DNA from: Forficula auricularia | Lineage: Eukaryota; Arthropoda; Insecta; Dermaptera; Forficulidae | Direction of reading: 5' to 3' | Assembly: GCA_024734495.1 (NCBI GenBank) | Contig: JALMQS010000030.1 | Span: forward strand, 11,944,378 to 12,008,377 | DNA length: 64,000 bases | Shown: positions 10,390-20,270 of the stretch, piece after piece | Layout: each line of letters begins with the position of its first letter | How positions within the stretch are numbered: the stretch's first letter is position 1 | Translations under genes and position numbers: made by a program | The notes under the pieces: generated by a model | The model's input: the letters and a program-made list of their open reading frames with translations, nothing else | What the model was told of the DNA's origin: nothing | The model's database searches: none

Positions 10390-11090
10390 AGTTAATAGAG
10401 TAAAGGGTGTGTAGTTTCACAGTGAATGAAATAAAACTCAAAGAGGTTTATACAAATCATATATTACAATATATAATATCATACAATAAATTCAAATCAC
10501 GCGCCTTCAGTCTTCTAAAATAAATGACATTTTGATATATGAGATAACCACAAAAATTGTTGTATATTGTAATTTATCTCATCTAATTTATCCCTATTAT
10601 GTTTTATCTTAATTCTTCATCTCTATATGTTATTTAGGCTTATTTGTAAATTGATATTTATAATTAATTTTGTGTCTATGACTTAAATTTGTAATTTTAT
10701 TTTCTAATCTAATTCTAAAAAGACTTTATATTTATACTTGTAATTTTTATTAATATTAATATTCATATTTACTTAGACTTCTTATATTTACATTTATATA
10801 TTTTATAATTAAAAAAGAACAATCTTTGTAAAACAATTTTTTAAATTTTAAATTTTCATTGGTGTTTTTCTTGTGTTAGGTTGGTATGTAAGATTTGAAT
10901 GTTATATTTTGTTATATTGGTAACCATGATTTGAATGTCAAGAATGGCGACCACTCGTTCAATTATTATTAGTTTTAACTTGTAAACTCCTGATGATGGA
11001 CTAATAATCCGAAATATATTGAGTTTGTATAAACCTCTTTGAGTTTTATTTCATTCACTGTGAAACTACACACCCTTTACTCTATTAACT
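10390..11090. mobile_element. Fold-back element inside Helitron 1
   Basis: Arms 10390-10456 and 11024-11090 are 67-bp inverted copies (GTAAAGGGTGTGTAGTTTCA). The right arm adjoins a hammerhead motif at 10981-11029; the left-arm partner is not recognisable. The interior is AT-rich and non-coding. Confidence 0.75.
10981..11029 (+). ncRNA. Hammerhead-ribozyme-like motif with 9-bp stem I
   Basis: Stem I strand TGTAAACTC (10981-10989), core CTGATGA (10990-10996), extra T, stem II GGA/TCC with a 7-base loop (10998-11010), GAA (11011-11013), palindrome ATATAT (11014-11019), cleavage-site T at 11020 and GAGTTTGTA (11021-11029). Stem I is nine pairs including two wobbles. Its sequence is unrelated to stem I at 6587 although the fold is the same. 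Confidence 0.65.
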
Positions 11091-11529
11091 TTCTCAAATT
11101 CTAAATATTTATTTTTTCCAAATAATAAATACAATATGATAATTATTTTGTCAAAGTTTTTTATGAGAAAAAAAATTAAAAATGGTAATCATTGAGAAAT
11201 TTTCGGTTTTTGCGAAAAAACTAATTAAAGATAGGTTTCAAAAAGGCTTATCTATTTTTTTAAAAGTACATTTAAATTGCAGTTAATAGAATCTTAAATT
11301 ATATCTATTTAAGACTTATAATAAAACAATTATATTTATTCTCTGTAACTGTAATCAATAAAGCAGCCACGTGGGGGTCCAGGGGGCGTACCCTCCTGGG
11401 TAGCAAATGGCCCGCCGAAGGCGGGCCTTGAAGCTAGTATCTAAATAAAAGATCAAATTCCATTTGAAATATGAATAAAATGAATAATTTTGAATTAAGC
11501 ATCATTGATAGAAAAATAAAATATTCAAA

Positions 11530-11667
11530 ATGGATATTTCTGAAGTTCAAGCAGTTCAAATTGTGTGCCTAATTAATCAAGGGCTAAGTCAACGACAAGT
11601 AACAAGTACACTTGCAATAAGCCGTTTTTCAGTAAATGTATGGTTACTTGTAAAAAATTATAAATGA
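11530..11667 (+). pseudogene. Tc1-like transposase N-terminus, truncated
   Basis: A 45-residue frame begins MDISEVQAVQIVCLINQGLS and continues QRQV...AISRFSV. This is the first helix-turn-helix of Tc1-like transposases, which binds the element's own inverted repeats. It ends 53 bases before the right TIR end. The rest of the DNA-binding domain and the DDE catalytic domain are missing, so it encodes no active enzyme. Confidence 0.75.
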
Positions 11668-11745
11668 TTTACTATTTAATAAAGTTTTTATTGGTGGCTC
11701 GATTTTTTTGCACCGTAGTGTAGAGAAATAGTTATGAATCTAGTC

Positions 11746-11830
11746 CAGTGATTCTCAACCTTTTCTTTGTTGCGGCACACTTTTAACAATTTAAAAATTT
11801 GGCGGCACAAATTGACGATAGTCGAGTTTC
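11746..11830 (+). mobile_element. hAT element terminus
   Basis: CAGTGATTCTCAACCTTTTC followed by a GCGGCACAC/GGCGGCACA pair is the hAT end pattern. The other end and the target duplication were not identified. Confidence 0.5.
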
Positions 11831-12765
11831 AATTCCTTCTCCTGGGAATCCCTTAGGGTGAAGAGGGCCTTAAACATTTCATTAAATTAGAAATAGCCAT
11901 AAAATTAATGCAAATTCATAGATATCCAGCATTTTCCATGACGCTTTTGAGGATTCAGATTATATCCTGACCGGAAAATGTAGAATATCTATAAATCTAA
12001 GAGTTTTATTAAAAAAGTGGTCCAAGTAAACCTTCAAGTCAATAAAATTTCCTAGAAAATGAAATAGGAATCAAGTTTCTAGGATGAGTGGTTTTTATTT
12101 TATGAAGGAAAAACTGCGATTTTTTGAAAAAAATTGCATTTTTTTTTTCAAAACTTCAACCTCATGTTACCATTATCCAATTAAGATGAAACTTTATTTA
12201 AATTGTAGAAAATTTAATCTAGTTTAAAAATGTATAGAGTCATCTTTGTCGAAAACGTGATCCTTCAAAAGGAAAAATGTACGAGTTTTAGGGATATTCA
12301 AAAGTGATCCCGGGGGCTGTTTTTTGACAGGCGCTAGTACTGGTTCTAATGACCATAGATAAATGAAATTTTTATTATTTTACGCGCAATTTAAAGAGCT
12401 TTAACTTATCTAATGAATATCTTTTTGATTTGATAAGACGTTTTAGAGTTATTCAAGAAAAACTGAAAAAAATCCGAAATTTTGCCATTTTGAGGCGCGT
12501 AGAAAAAATTTTCACAACACAGATTTGGGGCAAAACTTAGAGTAGTAATATTGGAGTACCAATAAAGATATTCCACCAATAAAATTTTTTATGGGAATTA
12601 TTTCCTGTTAAAATTTTAATATGCCTGGACTATAGTGGGTTTTAAAATAATAATGACTTAAATTCCCTAATTTTAATAGCTTTTATTAGTCATGAATTAC
12701 TAGTGGGTTTTAAAATTAAAAAAAATCAGGTCGGCGTCGTCGCGCAAGCCGATTATAATAAGTTG
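11831..12765. other. AT-rich; small inverted pair at about 11915-11995
   Basis: AGATATCCAGCATTTTCC and GGAAAATGTAGAATATCT are inverted, forming a stem of roughly 20 bases with an 80-bp span. Otherwise no recognised feature. Confidence 0.35.
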
Positions 12766-13462
12766 TACCTGGAGCCACCGAGCGATGTACGGTAACCAAC
12801 CCTGTTCCCCCCACCACACAAGCCCAACCACGCCCCCGCAACCTCGCACCTCACCACACTCCCGGATGCCCCACCTCATGCACTCCCCACATCCATCCCC
12901 ACCCCGCACCCAGTTTTGGCATTTCTAGCTTTCTAGTGGTCCACAGATTATGTCTATATAGGTATATAAATAAATTCCGTTTAATTATTTTTTTTAATTA
13001 AATAACAATTTATCGAGTTTTTTATCAATTAAATAAATAATAAATAATAATTTTATTGAAGCAATTTTTTCCATTAAATAATGCAGCAATACATTGTATT
13101 TGAGGCTTCTCGTATCCGGAGATTACTTCCCCACCATCGACTGTACTTGATCTTCTAGCTTGCGATAATATTTTTAGTCAGTGTTTTTTAATAAGAGGAA
13201 TTTTAATCAATTAAATTTTTTAATTCTAATATATAACCCTATTTGGTATAAAGTTTTAGTGGGTTTTAAAATTGAAAAACCAATTAATAAATAAAAGATA
13301 ATTGAAAAAAATGTAAACAAACTTTTTTATTGAGATTTTCATCTATCAATAATTACTTTAATTAAGAAAAGATCAACTAAGATGAAATTTGTCCTCAAAA
13401 CTTGTTAATAGATTTTGTTTCATCAAAATCGGTAGAGCCGCTTTCAAAATAGAACTAAGATA

Positions 13463-13463
13463 C

Positions 13464-13535
<72 letters not shown>
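13463..13535. repeat. AT dinucleotide microsatellite
   Basis: A continuous TA run of about 70 bases at the insertion point of the fold-back. The 60-odd residue IYIY frame is an artefact of it. Confidence 0.95.
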
Positions 13536-13542
<7 letters not shown>

Positions 13543-13637
13543 TGAAAGTTTTTGCCGAGAGTAGCAGAATTTTTATATATTGAAGGAGACAATAAAAGAG
13601 TGTGTCTTCTGCTGGAATTATAAATTTTATTTATTTA

Positions 13638-13688
13638 TAACGAGACTATAGTTTCGAGGGCTTTGCCCTCTTCATCAGTCTATTACAA
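13638..13688 (-). ncRNA. Hammerhead-ribozyme-like motif (ACTATAGT class)
   Basis: Identical in core to 5891-5940: CTGATGA (13678-13672), extra A, stem II GAGGGC-AAA-GCCCTC (13670-13656), GAA (13655-13653), ACTATAGT (13652-13645) and C17 at 13644. Stem I is the same bulged helix. Confidence 0.65.
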
Positions 13689-13789
13689 TGTATTCACAGG
13701 AATTAATTTATGAATGAAAGGTTAACATTTTTCATGTGGTAAGGTTATAAATTACATAGAGTGGGCAAGTTAAGAATTGACACTTATAC

Positions 13790-13972
13790 TTGTTTTATTA
13801 TTTTGCCTGTAGTTGGTGTGCATTTGCAGACCATTTAATTTCCGAGAAACATTGTTTTCCAGATGAATCAAATATTAAATTAATTAGATCAGAATTAGAT
13901 CCCTTAAAAATTAGTATTTTCGAATCGTTAGAAATTTTAAAATCATACAATAATTCACCAAAAAATTCTTAA
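13790..13972 (+). pseudogene. Penelope-like GIY-YIG endonuclease C-terminal remnant
   Basis: The open stretch reads CAFADHLISEKHCF, then a variable segment, then IFESLEILKSYNN and a stop. An S/CxFAxHL...H block followed by a hydrophobic strand and a (K)xxxFESLEIxK helix is what I expect at the end of the GIY-YIG domain in Penelope-like polymerases. There is no ATG in the proper place (the frame opens at TTG) and the catalytic GIY and YIG strands are absent. It lies between hammerhead arms, as expected for this class. The match is from memory of the family; no alignment was run. Confidence 0.5.
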
Positions 13973-14239
13973 ATCGTAAAATAGAAATTCCCGAAAGCTT
14001 TATTTTAAAAATAGCTGCTAAAATATAAACTTCACGAACGCCAACTACAGTCAAAATAATAAAACAAGTATAAGTGTCAATTGGCGTGTTGGATGCGGAA
14101 AACGGCGCATGCTGTAGAACAAACCGCTTTATTATTATTATATAAGTGTCAATTCTTAACTTGCCCACTCTATGTAATTTATAACCTTACCACATGAAAA
14201 ATGTTAACCTTTCATTCATAAATTAATTCCTGTGAATAC

Positions 14240-14280
14240 ATTGTAATAGACGGATGAAGAGGGCAAAGCCTCGTTATAAA
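14240..14280 (+). pseudogene. Broken hammerhead partner
   Basis: The core is CGGATGA instead of CTGATGA. The 3' side of stem II, GAA and the ACTATAGT palindrome are deleted, so the sequence jumps from GGGCAAAGCC to TCGTTATAAA. Confidence 0.7.
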
Positions 14281-14384
14281 TAAATAAAATTTATAATTCC
14301 AGCAGAAGACACACTCTTTTATTGTCTCCTTCAATATATATATATATATTATATAACAATTTTTGCTCGTTTAATAAGAGTAGA

Positions 14385-15423
14385 TAGATAGATTATATTC
14401 TGGAAGAATATCACGTTTAGCTTCGAAATTTCACTTGTTTTTGGTGTCTATTTTAATATTTTCTACAATTAAAAAATAAATAATATCAATAATAATAATA
14501 ACTTAAACGTTTTAGAAATTTATTTAACTCAACTGACGCCTTATTTACAATTTTTCACAAAAAAGTTTTATATTGAAAGCAATAAATGTCTCGAAATTCT
14601 TGATTACTTTAAAAATAGTGAAATAAATAATCTATTGGTCAAAAACTATATAATATATGAGATATACTTATTTTTTTCTAATATATCTCATAAATAAACA
14701 CTCCATTTCGTAAGCATAAAATCCACTGCAGTCCTTCCTTTTAAACTAGATCTCGTTCGCAGTTGAGGCAAATGACCCTTGAATAACGAAACGATCTTTT
14801 TTTTACTGACTCTTTCTCTCTCTGCAAAAAGGCAGCAATATATAATTTATTTCAATTTAATTTTTAGTCAATTTATCATATTTTCGATTTAAGAAAAAAT
14901 TTCTAATATATATAAATATAAGTTTAAGAAAAAAAAAAAAGAAATGATATTAGCGAGACATTTTAAGTAAAGATTAAAAAAGACGACGACGAGAGAGAAA
15001 CGGAATAATTGATCAAAAATAAATTCAATTTTGTCTTTTTCTCTTTTCGTTGTTTTTTTTTTTTGCTTCGTAAAATGTTCGGTAAACGAGATCTCGTTTC
15101 TCCAGTCTGTTGCCTACGAGAGTTCGATTTCTTTTTCCATTTATCATTATTTGCATTGACTTACTTGTGATATTGCCAACAATATATCAATATACAGTCG
15201 GCGGGCGGGGATTCGAGCTCGATGTCAAAAGACATTCATACACCTGTTACCAATTCGACTCTTTGATTGTTCGGGGAAAAGAATAGATACCTACTAGCTG
15301 ATATCAGAACAAAAGAATCATTCGAGTAAAAAAAAAAAACAAAATAATAATTTGAGTTGGAGTGATACTTAATATACTATTGGTAACTGGAAATCGCAGA
15401 TACGCCACTTGTGGCTTAAGCTT
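14385..15423. other. Apparently low-copy AT-rich DNA
   Basis: I see no shared repeat and no coding similarity. This is one of the few stretches not explained by mobile elements. It contains GACGACGACGAGAGAGA near 14983 and scattered homopolymers. Confidence 0.4.
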
Positions 15424-15431
15424 GAACTAGC

Positions 15432-15669
15432 CAAGGGCGGATCCAGGAATTTTTTATGGGGGGTGGAAGGGAGAATGTATATAAGGTGCCCGATGTATAT
15501 AAGATCTACTTTTTAATAATAAAAAAAAAAAATTGTTATAAATTCCCTGTCGATTTGGCCGCCGTTTTTTGGCCTCTTGCGTGCGACGCACGTGTTGCAC
15601 TCCCGCCAGGCGGGCCTGTATGGGGGGTGGGGGGGCGATCGCTCCCTCCGCACCCTGGATCCGCCCTTG
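15432..15669. mobile_element. 238-bp hAT MITE with exact 8-bp TSD
   Basis: The TIRs are CAAGGGCGGATCCAGG and CCTGGATCCGCCCTTG. GAACTAGC flanks both sides (15424-15431, 15670-15677). The 8-bp duplication and GGGCGGATCC-type end are typical of hAT miniature elements. The interior has a GCCGCCGTTTTTTGGC stretch and G-runs and is not coding. Confidence 0.9.
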
Positions 15670-15764
15670 GAACTAGCTCATTGGGATCTTTTGACAGCCA
15701 ATTTTTTTTTAATGACAGTAACAAAAACAAAAATAAAAATAACTTCATATAATATCTAAGTACC

Positions 15765-16556
15765 TACCTGGAGCCACCGAGCGATACACGGTAACCAAAT
15801 TAAAAAAAATAGAAATATATAGTAAATGCCCCCTGGACCCCCCCCCCCAAAAAAAAAAAAAAAAACTCGGACCTCGCCCCCACCACTGCACCCTCACTCC
15901 GCCCCATCCCACCCAAGCCCCGCACCTCGCCAACCCCGGATCCCCACAACTGCACCCCCATCCCTACCCCGCATCCCAGTCTTTTGCATTTCTAGCTTTC
16001 TAGTGGTCCACAGATTATGTGTATATAGGTATATAAATAAATTCCGTATAATTATTATTTTTAATTAAATAAAAATTTATCGTATTTTTTAATCAATTAA
16101 ATAAATAATAATTTTATTGAATCAATTTTTTACATGAAATAATGTATACATTGTATTTGAGGCTTCGATTTCGGAGATTACTTCCCCACCATCGACTGTA
16201 CTTGATCTTCTAGCTTGCAATAATATTTTTAGTCAATTTTAATCAATTGAATTGGCAAATTCTAATATATAACAATATTTGGTATAAAGTATTAGTGGGT
16301 TTTAAAATTAAAAAACCAATTAAAAATAAAAGTTAATTGAAAAAAATGTAAACAAACTTATTTATTCAGATTTTCATCTATCAATAATTACTTTAATTAT
16401 GAAAAGATCAATTAAGATGAAATTTGTCGAGATCCAGACCTAGACAGTTCGCTTTCTCATCCTCAATACTTGTTAATAGAATTTGTTTCATCAAAATCGA
16501 GGCCGTTTTCAAAATAGAACTAAGATACAAATATATATCTAAATAAATATATAGTA
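15765..16556 (-). mobile_element. Family B element, copy 2
   Basis: Starts TACCTGGAGCCACCGAGCG, followed by C-rich sequence, TTTCTAGTGGTCCACAGATT and the CATCGACTGTACTTGATC block. Its TCTACT end is missing. The proline-rich frame at 15826-16068 is a product of the C-runs. Confidence 0.7.
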
Positions 16557-16560
16557 TAAT

Positions 16561-17015
16561 ATGGAGGCACCGAGCGATGCTCAGTAACTTCTTCCTTCAA
16601 AATTAAAAATCTAGGCCGTTTGAGCAAACTTAACCAAATTTTATATACATAATCAGAGGACCCCCAGAAGTCTAAAAATGCAAAAGCTAACCCCTCAAAA
16701 TGGGGGGGGGGGTAGTAGAGTCAAAAAATGAAAATCTTGGCCATTTACCAAACTCAACCAAAAATTTCTAATAAAAAATAAATCCCTGGAATAAAATGGT
16801 TTTTGCTAAGTCGTGAATAAAATCAGTTAAGGTAACAAGTATAGATAAATATTTAGAATTTCTTTCTTTAGCTAAAGGAAGGTGACATATTTAGAGGAAC
16901 AGTTATGCAATACCAAAAATGCAAAAACTAACCCCCCCCCTACATGATTATAAATAATTATAGGGGCCAGGTTGTATGGTAAAGTCAAGTGGATGGCCAC
17001 ATCAGAACACGTCAG
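16561..17015 (+). repeat. Family A repeat, copy 2, with a family B end fragment
   Basis: Begins with a partial GGAGGCACCGAGCGATGC (family B end). It continues with family A blocks (TATACATAATCAG, the G-run) and ends GGCCACATCAGAACACG. Confidence 0.65.
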
Positions 17016-17578
17016 TTTATTTTTACAAGGAATCATACATTATTGAAATTATTGCATATTGCAAGTGTAGGTACTTGCCACTTGTTGTTGGCTTAACCCT
17101 TGATTAATTAGGCACACAATTTGAACTGCTTTAACTTGAGAAATATCCATTTTATATCATTTATCTTTCTATCAATGATGCTTAATTCGAAATTATTCAG
17201 TTTATTGATATTTCAAATGGAATTTGATCTTTTATTAAAACTTTATTTAAATTTAAAGTGATATTGAGAAAGTATGATAATTTCGAAGAGTTTTTGAGTT
17301 TCCTTATTTTTTAATTTAGATATATCCCAATTTTTTCAGCGACCCCCTCTCTTTTTATTAGTTGTATGATAATTTGTAATTGTATCTTTTAATTTAATTT
17401 CACTTTTTTTTATAAAATTCAAAAAATTATCAACAATATTTATTGAATATGTTAGTTTAAGAGTTAATGGAACAAATTATATGAATATTTGAAAAAATTT
17501 TTAAAAATAATTTGCTATTTAATAACGTTTTTATTAGTGGGTCGATTTTTTCTGCACTGTGTAGTGTATTATAACCCC
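17016..17578 (-). mobile_element. Tc1-like transposon, copy 2 (no Helitron)
   Basis: Same family as 9775-11720 in reverse. The recognisable end near 17545-17575 contains GGGTCGATTTTTTCTGCAC. Its middle is continuous where copy 1 carries Helitron 1, so it serves as the empty-site reference. Confidence 0.75.
17049..17150 (-). pseudogene. Tc1-like transposase N-terminal fragment
   Basis: The minus strand reads MDISQVKAVQIVCLINQGLS, then QQQVAS, and stops after 33 codons. It is orthologous to 11530-11667, frameshifted and truncated. Confidence 0.7.
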
Positions 17579-18062
17579 ACTTAATTTTGGGCCCATTAGC
17601 AATTAATAAAACCTTCTTTTAATTATGAGACTATTTTATTAGAAATATCAGTTTTCTTCAATTTTTATTTGAAAATACTTTTACAATATTTATTATGTAA
17701 ATAATTGTGAGAATTTGTTAGTGGTATTGATAAATGGTAGGTACGGTGTTGCCGCCATGTGGTAGAAACTAAAGCAAAACGGGTCAATGTCACAAATCCC
17801 AGGTAACACACAATATCCTCAGAATATTCTAAGAAGATTTAAATGTCCTTAGAATATCCTTAGAATATTCTTAGGATATTGTGGTTACCTGGGATGTCAT
17901 ATGTATAATCAAAGAATATTAAACATTTATTCGATTATTTAAACCTCATTAGATATTATATGAAGTTGTTTTTATTTTGTTTTTATTAATATGTCATTAA
18001 AAAAAATTGACTGTCCAAAGAATCTAATGAGCTAGTTCAAGCTTTTAATCACAAGTTGGCGT
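17579..18062. other. AT-rich spacer containing a 96-bp MITE
   Basis: Apart from 17798-17893, no feature recognised. Confidence 0.4.
17798..17893 (-). mobile_element. 96-bp palindromic MITE, copy 2 (TSD AT)
   Basis: CCCAGGTAAC...GTTACCTGGG, inverted relative to copy 1 and flanked by AT on both sides (17796-17797, 17894-17895). Confidence 0.88.
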
Positions 18063-18092
18063 ATCTGAAATTTTCAAGTTACCAATCATGCC

Positions 18093-18486
18093 ATGTACGG
18101 GTGTGAAACCTGGACAATTAGAAAAGCGGAGAGAAAGAGATTAGAGGCTTTCGAAATGTGGTGCTACAGAAGAATGATGAATATCAAATGGATGGATAAA
18201 ATTACAAATGAAGAAGTTCTTGGAAGAATCGGAGAAAGAAGAACCTTGTGGAAGAGTCTGAAGAAGAGAAGAGGTCAGATGATTGGGCACACACTGAGAC
18301 ATGGGGGACTGCTTAGGGATATCTTGGAGGGAGGTGGGAAAGAAAAGGGGAAGGGGAAGAACCAGATTAGAATATTTCAACCAAATAATAATTGGGGATA
18401 TGGGATGCCAGACATTTAGAGAGGTTAAACAGCTGGCGGGGGACAGAGTCGAGTGGAGACGGATTGTTGCATCAAACCAGTCTTAG
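18093..18486 (+). pseudogene. RTE-like non-LTR reverse transcriptase C-terminus, frameshifted
   Basis: The first frame (18093 to about 18345) reads MYGCETWTIRKAERKRLEAF and on through VLGRIGERRTLWKS and MIGHTLRHGGLLRDILEG. A second frame continues from about 18330 (RTRLEYFNQI ... REVKQLAGDRVEWRRIVAS) to a stop at 18486. The YGCETW, EAFEMWCYRRM and GHxLRHxGLLxDILEG blocks are the tail of the polyprotein in this LINE group. One indel in the G/A-rich stretch near 18340-18360 breaks the frame. The catalytic domain is absent. A GATGATGA tail follows. Confidence 0.85.
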
Positions 18487-18514
18487 GACTGTATACTCAA
18501 TGATGATGAATCTA

Positions 18515-18690
18515 TCTACTCTTATTAAACGAGCAAAAATTGTCTGTTTATATATTTATTTGTTTGTATATTTATTTGTATCTTAGTTCTATTTTGAACA
18601 CGGCTCTACCGATTTTGATGAGACCAGCTCTATTAACAAGTTTCGAGGATGAGAAAACGATCTGTCTAGGTCTGGACCTATAGTTTTCGA
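18515..18690 (+). repeat. Family B fragment, copy 3
   Basis: TCTACTCTTATTAAACGAGC end plus the CGGCTCTACCGATTTTGATG block, truncated after AGGTCTGGACC. Confidence 0.65.
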
Positions 18691-18779
18691 CTATTATATA
18701 TTTTTGTATTTTTTTAATTTTGAAAGCTGGCTCTCAAATAAAAATCGACCTTTTTATTAGAATTTTAAATTAAAAATAA

Positions 18780-19190
18780 TATTAAAATAAAGCTTTTTAA
18801 CCCCCCCTCCACCCCCAATTCTGGGTCGATATGCACTAAAATATAATCAGCTCTTAATCTCAATGGACCAAAACTAACGGTGAAATTTGGTATTGATATT
18901 CACACTAGTTTTTGAGCTAGATCGTCCACAAAAATTTGGTAACGCGCAGACTAACTAACTAAATAACAAACTGACATTTTGACAAAACAATTATTATCTC
19001 GAAAAATATATTTTTTTCGATGTTCACTTATTTAATTTTTTGTAGAGAAAAATGTTATGGTTTTGCTCAATTTTTGTAATCAAAATAGTTTTATCTGTTT
19101 TTGAGATATTTGGAAAAAAAGAAGGAAAAACTCACTTTTTTCATGCACTATTACAATATTTGACCATACCCCTGTATGGTAAAGTAAAAT
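18780..19190 (-). repeat. Family A repeat, copy 4
   Basis: Reversed family A blocks (AGCTCTTAATCTCAATG, GTGAAATTTGGT) ending CCCTGTATGGTAAAGT. The reading frame at 19052 is not conserved. Confidence 0.6.
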
Positions 19191-19254
19191 TCAAAATGAT
19201 TTACTATTTAATAAAGCGTCTATTGCTGGGTCGATTTTTTTGCACTTCAGTGTA
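19190..19254 (+). mobile_element. Tc1-like end fragment
   Basis: TTTACTATTTAATAAAG followed by GGGTCGATTTTTTTGCAC matches the right end of the element at 11720. Confidence 0.6.
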
Positions 19255-19602
19255 TAATTAGTATAAAATACTTTATCAAATATTAATCCTTAAATGATAA
19301 ATAATTTTCAGTTTAAGTTGGGCATCGTTTTATATAATTTCATTAAATATCGATAAAATGTAATATATATTGTACAAACCCTCAACAATTTAACCCTATT
19401 ACTCTCTAGACACGATCAAACCAACATTATTCCATTTATTTGTAAAGAACTTAATTCATAAAAGTTTTTTTTCCTAAAAATAAACAGTTTGAGTGACATT
19501 TTGGACTTTCAATCAAACTTCCTAAGTGTTTCTATGAATATTTCTGACCCGAATCAAACTTTCCAGACCTATTTAAATAAACTGTAACGGATCGTTGCTA
19601 AA
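19255..19602. other. AT-rich, nothing recognised
   Basis: No gene or clear repeat seen up to family H. Confidence 0.35.
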
Positions 19603-20270
19603 CTTTATCCAATTTTTAGCATTTCACAGCGAGAAGCCTATCCATTCTTACTTAAGTTAGGTTAAATGAGCTATCTTAAAACGATCAAATGAATAAATTT
19701 TAAAGAATTTAAAAAAAAATTAAAAAAGTACTATCTTACTCTAGAGTAAAGTACTTTAAAATATGATTTTACTAAAAACTTCATTTAACCTTTTTTGTGC
19801 ATCCCTAAGGTACTTAATTAGGATATTAAATTTCATCAAAATTGGTTAATTCATTTTCAAGATATTTAGAAAAAACTAAAAAAGTACTAAAATAAAGTAC
19901 TAATGTTTGTCGACCGATATGTACCAAAAACTAATCAGCGCTTCATTTTGTTAAAATAATAGTAGATTTTCAATTTAAATTCAATCAGTGCAACGGTGTG
20001 GAAAAAATCGTGGACGAAAAAAACGATAACATACATCCATCCATCCCCACGCACTTCCAAAAAAATGGCACATTTTGGCCTCTCGACGAGATCCCAGATC
20101 ATTTTTGGCAAAACCGTCACGTGCTAAAATTCAACCTAATTGAATACTTCAATTTGTGACCTTAATTGAGTCCATGGGTTCCGTAGTCTTTACCTGAGGA
20201 CCCTTTGAAGTCGCGCTTGCCGCGTGACCGATTACAATACTTTCCCCCATGCTTCGCATTGGATAAAGTA
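19603..20270. repeat. Family H repeat, copy 1
   Basis: The TTTATCCAA-like ends are inverted (start and GGATAAA at 20267). Internal blocks include CTCTAGAGTAAAGTACTTTA, AATCAGCGCTTCATTTTGTT, CATCCATCC and GAGTCCATGGGTTCCGTAG. Copies 2 and 3 are at 27871 and 43065. No protein. Confidence 0.65.

Larger units (their letters stand above)
9988..11437 (+). mobile_element. Non-autonomous Helitron 1
   Basis: The 5' end is A|TCTATATAATAAAAATG. The 3' end is the hairpin GGCCCGCCGAAGGCGGGCC (11409-11427), then TTGAAG and CTAG|T. These are the canonical Helitron marks: TC start, CTRR end with upstream hairpin, insertion between A and T. The Tc1 copy at 17016-17578 shows the continuous target. No Rep/helicase is encoded. 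Helitron 2 (52313-54227) is a relative. Confidence 0.85.
9775..11720 (+). mobile_element. Tc1-like transposon with nested insertions
   Basis: The inverted ends CACTACGGTACAAAAAAATC and its mirror ending at 11720 differ at one base and are flanked by TA (9773-9774, 11721-11722). The transposase start is present (11530-11667) but most of the gene is deleted. A Helitron occupies 9988-11437. An uninterrupted relative lies at 17016-17578, and end fragments lie at 19190 and 42185. Confidence 0.85.
13536..14345. mobile_element. Penelope-derived fold-back with hammerhead arms
   Basis: The arms carry, from outside in, TTGCCGAGAGTAGCAGAATT, a CAGCAGAAG segment, GAATTATAAATTTTATTTAT and the hammerhead motif. 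They continue through GTTAACATTTTTCATGTGGT to about 13815 on the left and 14040 on the right. The unique centre encodes a Penelope-like endonuclease tail (13790-13972). The element interrupts family B inside an AT run. Confidence 0.7.
12766..14384 (-). mobile_element. Family B element, copy 1, split by a fold-back insertion
   Basis: The first part runs from TACCTGGAGCCACCGAGC (12766) to an AT microsatellite (13463-13535). It resumes at about 14346 and ends with GCTCGTTTAATAAGAGTAGA (14384). Copy 4 (38717-39504) shows the uninterrupted order. On the minus strand the element begins TCTACTCTTATTAAACGAGC, reminiscent of Helitron 5' ends, but no CTRR terminus is seen. The superfamily is open. Confidence 0.65.

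Noticed and set aside
13389..13583. ORF with IYIYIY run
   Set aside because: It is a product of the TA microsatellite.
15826..16068. Proline-rich protein
   Set aside because: It is a translation of C-runs inside family B; the frame is absent in other copies.
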